The notes under the pieces were generated by a model. That model searched no databases. It was not told the DNA's origin and was given only the letters and a program-made list of their open reading frames with translations. The translations under genes were made by a program, and so were the position numbers. Positions 18,872 through 25,194 of a DNA stretch of 64,000 nt are shown in pieces. The stretch covers positions 135,001 to 199,000 of the forward strand of contig NZ_CP011028.1 of NCBI RefSeq assembly GCF_002221525.1, written 5' to 3'. Each line of letters begins with the position of its first letter. Within the stretch, counting starts at the first letter, position 1. Origin of the DNA: Pseudoalteromonas espejiana DSM 9414 (GTDB lineage Bacteria; Pseudomonadota; Gammaproteobacteria; Enterobacterales; Alteromonadaceae).

Positions 18872-19750
18872 CTAGAACGCAGCGATTTCCTTCTCTAGTT
18901 GCTTTCTAGTTTCTTTCGCCATTTTGACTCGCTCATGAGGTAATGTGAAGTCATACTCAATCATTGAGTTGTCACATTGAGTGCCATGCTGAGCCAGTTC
19001 TTTAAGAGCTAACGTACCACCAACCTTAAAAAATGTGTCATAGACTCCATTGGCTAGGCGTTCTATGGTTTGTGGCGGGTGATTTGCAATTGTTTGAGTT
19101 ACAGGGTATCCAAGCCTCTTTAACTCTTTAGAAAGTGTCGTTGATATATTTACCCCACTAGATGTGAACTCTGTTAAAGCTCCTCCTTTTTTTTGAGGTA
19201 TTAAGCAAAACTCAGCAGCTAGTAAAGGTAAGTCGTAACGCTCACGACATATGTCTTTAAAGTTACTGTCAGTTATGTTTTCACCTTTAAGTACGGACTG
19301 TTTAGAGGTAAATGGGAAGGGAAGGTTTGAATGCTCTCTGTTGAGTTTTGCAGGTGCAATCATTAGATTAGAGTAAGTGAGTTTACCTACAAGTTCTCCT
19401 TCCCCTTTGATTGGGTCGATATGGCATAGGTGGTAATCGTAGGTTTTAGTAACCTCTTGACCATCACTTTTAAATCCGCATGCTTGACGGTAGAATTTCC
19501 ATAGGTGGAGTAGTGCTCTTAGCTCATTTGTATCACTAGGTATTGAGTTAGTGCATTGGCGCTGGAAGGCTCTTCGTAGCCACTGACCAAAAGAGCTGCT
19601 AAAGAATTTATAGTCTATAGTCTTGGAATGGCAGTCTTGGCATATCTTTATGGTAGAGCGGCGTTGCTTACCTGTAATTGGGTTGGTTGTGAGGGCTTTT
19701 ACCCTGCGTTTACCGCACTCTTTACAAGTAACAACCTGTTGTTTTGACAT
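18872..19750 (-). CDS. Zinc-ribbon protein with HNH-like nuclease motif
   Basis: The 292-residue protein starts with a four-cysteine zinc ribbon (CKECG at about 9-13, CQDC at about 37-40). The middle reads YHLCHIDPIKGEGELVGKL, then YSNLMIAPAKLNREHSN (about 106-141), with a His/Asn spacing that recalls HNH or His-Me finger nucleases. The C-terminal half is unrecognised and mostly helical. It resembles phage- and plasmid-borne DNA-binding HNH proteins, but no specific family is claimed. It is oriented with the resolvase and integrase genes. It might nick or cut DNA for element transfer, or act in defence. Confidence 0.5.
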   Translation of the reverse strand: MSKQQVVTCKECGKRRVKALTTNPITGKQRRSTIKICQDCHSKTIDYKFFSSSFGQWLRRAFQRQCTNSIPSDTNELRALLHLWKFYRQACGFKSDGQEVTKTYDYHLCHIDPIKGEGELVGKLTYSNLMIAPAKLNREHSNLPFPFTSKQSVLKGENITDSNFKDICRERYDLPLLAAEFCLIPQKKGGALTEFTSSGVNISTTLSKELKRLGYPVTQTIANHPPQTIERLANGVYDTFFKVGGTLALKELAQHGTQCDNSMIEYDFTLPHERVKMAKETRKQLEKEIAAF

Positions 19751-19855
19751 TAATATGATTCCTTAATTGTCTTTATGTTTGATGCACAAATGAATTAGCG
19801 AACGATTCAAACTTACGTATCGCTGTGCTGACATGGTGGTTTTTGAGGAAATGAG

Positions 19856-20422
19856 CTATTTGCTATTCTTAGACTCTTTTATAATGCGACTTACTGAGCT
19901 TACTGCAATATTGTGCTTTGAGGCTGTTTTACGTACTGAAAGGCCGTTGTTGATGTCTCTCATTATCTCTTGTCTATCTATGCTCGCGCTACGACCTTTA
20001 TAAAGACCTTTCTGCTTTGCTGCTTCAATACCTTCACGCTGTCGCTCTAATATGAGTTCACGTTCAAATTGAGCGACTGCACCCAGCATGGTAAGCATTA
20101 AGTTATTTATTGAGTTCTCACCATCAGCGGAAAAGGTTAAGTTTTCCTTTATAAACCTGATGCTTACACCTTTTTCTTTTAGGTTTTCAACAATCTCTAA
20201 GAGGTCTTTCGTGTTGCGAGCTAGTCTATCCATAGAGTGAACAACAACTACGTCACCCTCACGAACATGCTCTAGCATAGCGTTAAGTTGAGGGCGCTCA
20301 GTGCTCTTTGCTGAGGCTTTCTCAATAAATTCCTTGTCATAGCTTACATTCACAAGTTGTCTGTCAGTGGATTGCTGAGAGGACGAGACACGAATATATG
20401 CGACTGTTTGATGCTTACTCAT
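19856..20422 (-). CDS. Serine resolvase/invertase (small serine recombinase)
   Basis: The 188-residue protein begins VAYIRVSSSQQSTDRQL, with the nucleophile Ser in the YxRVSS motif (residues 9-14). It continues with VVVHSMDRLARNTKDLLEIV (active-site Arg pair) and the long E-helix GAVAQFERELILERQREGI, and ends with a helix-turn-helix Hin-like DNA-binding domain (RKTASKHNIAVSSVSRII). Such enzymes resolve multimers or invert DNA. Inside this element it could resolve dimers or assist the large integrase. It lies upstream of the zinc-ribbon gene on the same strand. Confidence 0.93.
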   Translation of the reverse strand: MSKHQTVAYIRVSSSQQSTDRQLVNVSYDKEFIEKASAKSTERPQLNAMLEHVREGDVVVVHSMDRLARNTKDLLEIVENLKEKGVSIRFIKENLTFSADGENSINNLMLTMLGAVAQFERELILERQREGIEAAKQKGLYKGRSASIDRQEIMRDINNGLSVRKTASKHNIAVSSVSRIIKESKNSK

Positions 20423-20714
20423 TATGAGTGTGTTCCTTTATAAGTCTAAGACCCATAAATGATATCGTACCGATAATTATAAATCAACTTTAATGAGAAC
20501 GGTTTTATGCTCTTTTGAGTGTATTCATTTAGTATACCTTTATAGGTACGTTATATAAGTGAGTTGGGGAGTTAAGCAGTAGCGGATTGAGCGAAAAAGC
20601 TGAGATATATAAAATTAGTCTAACTTTGTTATTAAACTCACTACTTCAACATTCATTTACAAATCAATAGGTTATATGTATATTGCTGTGGATTGTATTT
20701 AAGGAATTATAGTT
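20423..20714. other. Divergent intergenic region of the element, candidate resolvase site
   Basis: This AT-rich spacer lies between the resolvase gene (minus) and a small ORF (plus). It includes GTATACC, then TTTATAGGTAC, at 20532-20549, which holds a short inverted pair. Resolvases often act at a res site just upstream of their own gene, so this is the likely location. No subsite array could be demonstrated by eye. Confidence 0.35.
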
Positions 20715-21080
20715 ATGACTAAATCAGAAAAAGCGCAAAAGATTAAATCTTACCTTTGTAGTGGTGACGATAAGTGGCTCTCATATGATTCAACCTTAAA
20801 GGGTTGTATCGGTTTTAAAGTTGATGGGTTAGCAAGGGTAATTAAAATCTCCTCATATTCTTCTGTAACTAGCGGGTACGAAGAGATAGCTAGAGAGGTT
20901 AAGAATGCAGGCTTAGACCATGGGCGATGCTTGGAAATCGTTGAGAATTACCTCAGAGTAGCACGAGAGCGTCAGGAGTCGTTTGACCAATTTAGGAGGG
21001 AGCTTGGTGAGGTTATTGAAGAGAAAATTCAGCAGCGTGTTGATGAGGCTTTACAAGGGCAGCGAGAGAGCGGTTGTTGA
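20715..21080 (+). CDS. Hypothetical protein of the element
   Basis: The 121-residue soluble protein is not recognised. Its first half is mixed (KWLSYDSTLKGCIGFKVDGLARVIKIS) and its second half is a long charged helix (about 70-115, RERQESFDQFRRELGEVIEEKIQQRVDEALQ) with coiled-coil character. It is preceded by AAGGA at a normal distance. It is the only plus-strand gene in the element apart from the nuclease. It could be an accessory factor such as a recombination directionality factor, but this is only a guess from its size and position. Confidence 0.6.
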   Translation: MTKSEKAQKIKSYLCSGDDKWLSYDSTLKGCIGFKVDGLARVIKISSYSSVTSGYEEIAREVKNAGLDHGRCLEIVENYLRVARERQESFDQFRRELGEVIEEKIQQRVDEALQGQRESGC

Positions 21081-21097
21081 ATATCAATATAAAAATA

Positions 21098-21175
21098 CTT
21101 AGCGATTTAGTCTAAAAATCAAACTTTTCAAAACAACGTTTTGTTCAAAAAGCATGGTACGACGCAATCGCTAAG
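21098..21175. repeat. Nested inverted repeat in the element
   Basis: CTTAGCGATT (21098-21107) is the exact reverse complement of AATCGCTAAG (21166-21175). A smaller palindromic core, CAAAACAACGTTTTG, lies between them near 21129-21143. No T run follows. It may be a protein-binding or transfer-related site. Confidence 0.55.
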
Positions 21176-21254
21176 CCTATCTAGTACCCCGACACCTCCC
21201 CCCTTTGTGGTTGAGTTAGTTTAATAAATTCCGCTTTACTTAACCTACCCAATA

Positions 21255-21668
21255 CTAATTATTTGCTTTAACTAGTTTCATCAATAAGCGATGTGTCGCA
21301 AACCCATCGATGAATAGGTTGTTATCGGCTTGAAACTTTTTAATAGCTGAAATTGTATCTCTCCCAAGAATACCATCGACTTTCCCAGCCTTATAACCCA
21401 GCGCATTTAGTTGAACTTGAATACCGTAAACTAGACCATCTATTTCTTTATTTTTTTCAGCTGGCAAATAATGTGTAGTTTTGCTTTTTGATGAATAAAC
21501 TTTGCTTTGAGGTTTGTAGCTTGATGCCTTAGAAGTCCCGTGGCAATGATACCCAGCCTTTTTACTGTTATGACAACCAGATGCGTTTGTTCTCCCACTA
21601 GTCGCGTGTGCAGATTGAACTGAAAGGTAGCTGAAACTTATTAGTAGTAAGATAGTCCATTTCTTCAT
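21255..21668 (-). CDS. Secreted protein with YHYH-type motif and peptidoglycan-binding domain
   Basis: The 137-residue protein has a signal peptide (about 1-22, ending SAHA). A short Cys/His module follows, SGRTNASGCHNSKKAGYHCHG (about 24-44), resembling the YHYH-type domain found with nucleases and cell-wall proteins. After a Ser/Lys-rich linker comes a type 1 peptidoglycan-binding repeat (IQVQLNALGYKAGKVDGILGRDTISAIKKFQADNNL). The protein should act in the periplasm at the cell wall. In the element it may help envelope passage or add a wall function; no catalytic domain is visible. Confidence 0.75.
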   Translation of the reverse strand: MKKWTILLLISFSYLSVQSAHATSGRTNASGCHNSKKAGYHCHGTSKASSYKPQSKVYSSKSKTTHYLPAEKNKEIDGLVYGIQVQLNALGYKAGKVDGILGRDTISAIKKFQADNNLFIDGFATHRLLMKLVKANN

Positions 21669-21810
21669 GTGAATTCCTTGTAATTTAAAATTAAATCCTG
21701 TGGTGCATTATACTAATCTAGGCTGCGGTTAACATCGACTTATAAGGTTAATACTAGGTTGCTTATCAGCGGATTGCCATAGATAAAAACTCTCGTAAAT
21801 GCATAGGTGA

Positions 21811-23343
21811 CTAAGTATCTACCTTAAAACTCACCCCATTACCTGAAGTCCATACCTCAGTAACCTCATCATATCTTAAATGAATATCATCACCATCTCT
21901 CACTAAGATATCAATAGACTTCTTCTGAGGGGATAGAACTATAGTCTTTAGTTGTCTCTTTAGGTGCTGGTGGAGCTTTAGTCGTTCAGATTGCTCGTTT
22001 ATGTTCCCTGTGAGTTCAGTAAGGTCTAAAGGCTCATCATTTACAGCCTTAGCTGCTTGTATGTTGGCTAGTTCTCGACTTACCTCACTAATGCGACTTT
22101 CTTTATTACGAATAGCCTTACTAATGTATGTGCTAAAACCATTCTCATCGATGTCTTGAAGTAGTTCATCTATTTGCTTTTGTAGTGTTATTAATTCACC
22201 TTCTAGACTCATGGTCTTAGCGGTGTCCTCAGGCTTTTTGGCATAAGGTGTAAGCAGGTTTTGTAGTGCTATTAGGATAACCCATTGGGTGTAGTAATAA
22301 CGGTGACTGGTGTACTTACAGCCCCCACCATATCTCGCGAGGCTACACACTAAGTAGTAACCACCTTTGGGTGAACTCCCTTTATTAACAAATTGAACAG
22401 ATGAGCCACACTCGCATGATATAAAACCCGAGAAGATGTTCCTTGTTAAACCCTTTTTAATTGAACCTGTGCTACCTATTTTTCTGCTTTTAATGCCTGC
22501 TTGGGATTTATACCATAAGTTCTCATCTATTATGGCAGGGTAATAGTCTTTGATGACCTCTCCTGTAGGTTCACGTTTACCTAAAGAGTTGTTTATGTGG
22601 GGGTGGTATTCACCAAGGGCAGTACGACCATTGAGTATTTTAGTCAGATAAGATGGGTGCCATTTGCTTGCTCTAGAGCCAATAGGAAGAATGCCCTCAT
22701 CATTTAACTTTCTGACAATAGCAGCTTTTCCGTAACCCTCAGCTGACAGTAGGAATATATACTTAACTACAACAGCTTTTTCCATTGAGATTAGTATATC
22801 TTTTTTATCATCACTGTAATGTAACCAAGCGGGTAGAGGTGACCCCATTAACTCTGAGGCAGCTCTTTTCTGTTTCTTGTGCCACGCATCGCCTACACGT
22901 TTACTCTTTGTAGCAGACTCCTCATGAGCGCGACTCATGGATACAAGCGATATCATAAGGGCTTGCATATTCATCTCACCCTTTTTATACACTTGTCTAT
23001 CCATTAGCGTGACGACAGTTATACCGAGGTCAACAATAGTCATAAGGAGCATAAGTGAGGTTTCAACAGGTTGGCGACTCATGCGGTCAAAGCTTTCAAT
23101 GAGTAAGTAGCTACCTTGCTCTATAGCACCCTCTTTTACTGCCTCTATAAACTTACCTAGCTCGCCATCTGAGGAGTTCTTACCTTTATAGCCACTAACA
23201 CCTAAGTCTCTAAATGAGAGACTCTGAAGGGCTAATCCATTAATATTAGCGTACTCTTCTGCGTTTTCTAGTTGGCGTTTAAGACTTCTTCCTTCGATTT
23301 GTCCTTTGGTACTGAAGCGAATGTAACTGTATGCTTTATTCAT
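21811..23343 (-). CDS. Large serine recombinase, integrase of the comM element
   Basis: The 510-residue recombinase has an N-terminal catalytic domain (AYSYIRFSTKGQIEGRSLKRQ with nucleophile Ser near residue 10; LLIESFDRMSRQP; SMSRAHEESATKSKRV), then a recombinase domain, a zinc-ribbon domain (ISCECGSS, later CSLARYGGGCKY) and a C-terminal coiled coil (about 375-435). This is the layout of phiC31-like integrases, which join attP and attB without host factors. The ATG at 23343 starts MNKAYSYIRFS; longer in-frame starts run into the attachment site. The start codon lies 30 nt from the right inverted arm, so attP overlaps its upstream region. Confidence 0.95.
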   Translation of the reverse strand: MNKAYSYIRFSTKGQIEGRSLKRQLENAEEYANINGLALQSLSFRDLGVSGYKGKNSSDGELGKFIEAVKEGAIEQGSYLLIESFDRMSRQPVETSLMLLMTIVDLGITVVTLMDRQVYKKGEMNMQALMISLVSMSRAHEESATKSKRVGDAWHKKQKRAASELMGSPLPAWLHYSDDKKDILISMEKAVVVKYIFLLSAEGYGKAAIVRKLNDEGILPIGSRASKWHPSYLTKILNGRTALGEYHPHINNSLGKREPTGEVIKDYYPAIIDENLWYKSQAGIKSRKIGSTGSIKKGLTRNIFSGFISCECGSSVQFVNKGSSPKGGYYLVCSLARYGGGCKYTSHRYYYTQWVILIALQNLLTPYAKKPEDTAKTMSLEGELITLQKQIDELLQDIDENGFSTYISKAIRNKESRISEVSRELANIQAAKAVNDEPLDLTELTGNINEQSERLKLHQHLKRQLKTIVLSPQKKSIDILVRDGDDIHLRYDEVTEVWTSGNGVSFKVDT

Positions 23344-23372
23344 AAATCTTGATTTTCTGCAGTTGAATACTG

Positions 23373-23399
23373 ATGGGTCTATTAGGATATTATAAACTT
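23373..23399. repeat. Right attachment site (attR) with element inverted arm
   Basis: ATGGGTCTATTAGGA (23373-23387) is the exact reverse complement of the left arm. It is followed after 8 nt by the core ACTT (23396-23399) and then by comM sequence. Confidence 0.85.
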
Positions 23400-24260
23400 T
23401 TTTTAGGGCCACCTGGAACGGGTAAATCAATGCTTGCTCAGCGAATGGCCACTATTATGCCAACCATGTCGGACGATGAAGCAATATCAACCGCTGCTCT
23501 TTACTCTATTATTGGTCAATCTATCGATTTAAATAATTGGCGTCAACGGCCGTTTCGTAATCCACATCATACCTGTTCTGCGGTTGCTTTAGTGGGTGGC
23601 TCTTCAAACCCTAAACCGGGTGAGATTTCTTTGGCGCACAACGGTGTTCTGTTTCTTGATGAACTACCAGAGTTTGAACGTAAGGTATTAGATTCATTAA
23701 GAGAGCCAATGGAAACAGGCTCTGTGGTTATTTCCCGTGCGGCTAGGCAAATGGAGTTTCCGGCACAGTTTCAACTAATAGCAGCTCTGAATCCGAGTCC
23801 TACGGGGTGCCACAATGATAAGCGAGCAACGCCTGACCAAGTAATGCGGTATTTATCGCGAGTATCTGGGCCTTTTATTGACCGTATAGATTTACAAATA
23901 GAACTACCACGCCTTACAAGTGTAGAGTTACAAAGTACTCAACCAGAAGAAAGCAGTGCTCAAGTGAGATCCCGAGTAGAGGCAGCGTACAATCTTCAGC
24001 TTAAACGCCAAGGTAAAGTCAATGCGCGTTTAAATAATAAAGAAATGAATATGCATTGCACCCTTGCTCCTGCTGAGTTGCAGTTTTTGGCCAGAGCAAG
24101 TGAGAAGCTCTCGTTATCGCCGCGCTCGTACCACAGGGTTATTAAAGTTGCGCGCACTATCAGCGATTTAAAAGGGGCAGAGCACATTAGCTTAGAAGAG
24201 CTAAAAGAGGCGCTAAATTACCGCGCTTTTGAGCGGCTATTAGCGCAGTTAGCTAAGTAA
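23396..24260 (+). pseudogene. comM: comM (yifB) 3' fragment with the AAA+ ATPase
   Basis: This part encodes the C-terminal half of ComM: Walker A FLGPPGTGKSMLAQRMATIMP, RPFRNPHHTCSAVALVGG, Walker B GVLFLDELPEFERKVLDSLREP, and the terminal helical domain (LSPRSYHRVIKVARTISDL). No decay is visible, and the two halves join in frame across ACTT, so insertion looks recent and reversible. An ATG inside the right arm (23373) opens a frame into the ATPase, but no good ribosome-binding site precedes it. In the integrated state functional ComM should not be made. Confidence 0.93.
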
Positions 24261-24308
24261 CTGCGTGAGAAATATTTAGTATAAAGCTTTAGGTTACAGT
24301 CTAACTTT

Positions 24309-25013
24309 CTAGATAGAGAGCATGTAACCTTTACCGCGTACGGTAACAATACGTTTTTGATCTTTTTCATCGTATAGCTTTTTACGCAACCGACCAATTA
24401 AAACATCAACAGTGCGATCGTTTGGGCTCCAGTCGGGCTGGCCTATTTCTTCTGATATTTTTTCACGCGAGGTGGCTTTGCCTGCATTGCTAATTAAGCA
24501 AATCAGTACTTTATGCTCGGCTTCGGTTAAACGTGACTCAACACCTGCTGAGGTAATAAGTGTGCGGTTATCAGGGTGTAACTTAAAGTCGGCGTATTCT
24601 ATAAACTCTTCACTTTCGTCATCATCTTGGGTTACGGCTATGCGTTTGTAAAGCGCGCGCATACGTAGTTCAAGTTCGAGTAGGTCGACGGGTTTACAAA
24701 TGTAGTCATCAGCACCTTGCGCTAGGCCAGCAATACGATCTGCTTGAGAATCGCGGCTTGATAAAACTATGACACCAATATCAGTAAGGGTATTGAGCTC
24801 TTTGGCAAGCTGTAGGCCATCACGTTTAGGTAATACAATATCAATAATGGCAAGCGAAATAGCACTGCGCAGGTTAGCCCGTTGCCTAACAATGTTAAGG
24901 GCATCGGCACCTGTTGAATCAATGTCTATCGAAAACTCGGTATCTGTAAAGTGATTTTGGATGCGTTTAACGAGTAGCTCGTCGTCTTCAACCAATAAAA
25001 CGTTAATTGCCAT
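24309..25013 (-). CDS. OmpR/PhoB-family response regulator
   Basis: The 234-residue protein has a receiver domain with the acidic pair VEDDE (residues 8-12), the phosphoacceptor Asp in AIIDIVLPKRDG (about 57) and the Lys in ICKPVD (about 106). It is followed by a winged-helix DNA-binding domain (LTEAEHKVLICLISN, then RTVDVLIGRLRKKL and VRGKGYML). It is a transcription factor controlled by a partner kinase, but none is encoded next to it, so it is an orphan here. Its target genes cannot be named. It is convergent with comM. Confidence 0.92.
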   Translation of the reverse strand: MAINVLLVEDDELLVKRIQNHFTDTEFSIDIDSTGADALNIVRQRANLRSAISLAIIDIVLPKRDGLQLAKELNTLTDIGVIVLSSRDSQADRIAGLAQGADDYICKPVDLLELELRMRALYKRIAVTQDDDESEEFIEYADFKLHPDNRTLITSAGVESRLTEAEHKVLICLISNAGKATSREKISEEIGQPDWSPNDRTVDVLIGRLRKKLYDEKDQKRIVTVRGKGYMLSI

Positions 25014-25139
25014 AGGACTTATTTTTGTATATTTATAGCTCTGTATGGTAGCACCATTAACTAAATGCTGAGAAGAGGGGTTTATAAGTTTTAGGTAACT
25101 TAATATTTCAATTTCATGAAGGTTTTAGCATGAGGATTA

Positions 25140-25175
25140 AATTAGCACCTTTAAACTAATTATAAGGTGCTAATT
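25140..25175. terminator. Strong hairpin downstream of the S9 peptidase gene
   Basis: ATTAGCACCTT (25141-25151) pairs perfectly with AAGGTGCTAAT (25164-25174) over a 12-nt loop. There is no clear T tract on either strand, so it is a possible terminator or mRNA 3'-end stabiliser of the minus-strand gene ending at 25195. Confidence 0.5.
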
Positions 25176-25194
25176 ATTTGAAATAACTTATAAA

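Larger units (their letters stand above)
17853..23399. mobile_element. Serine-integrase genomic element inserted in comM
   Basis: The 5.5 kb segment separates comM codons for GGHNLL from FLGPPGTGKS. Both junctions carry ACTT (17853-17856 and 23396-23399); joining them once restores an uninterrupted frame through Walker A. The element carries a large serine recombinase reading toward the interior from the right end, a small resolvase, an EndA/Dns-type nuclease at the left end, a zinc-ribbon HNH-like protein, a small unknown and a YHYH/peptidoglycan-binding protein. No conjugation, replication or phage structural genes are visible, so it is a minimal integrative or mobilisable island, not an ICE. 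comM is a known integration hotspot for islands such as AbaR in Acinetobacter. Confidence 0.93.

Noticed and set aside
17853..23399. Element as an integrative conjugative element or prophage
   Set aside because: No relaxase, type IV secretion, replication, capsid or lysis genes are visible in its 5.5 kb.
25140..25175. Hairpin as a classical intrinsic terminator
   Set aside because: No T tract on either strand; kept only as a possible 3'-end element with low confidence.
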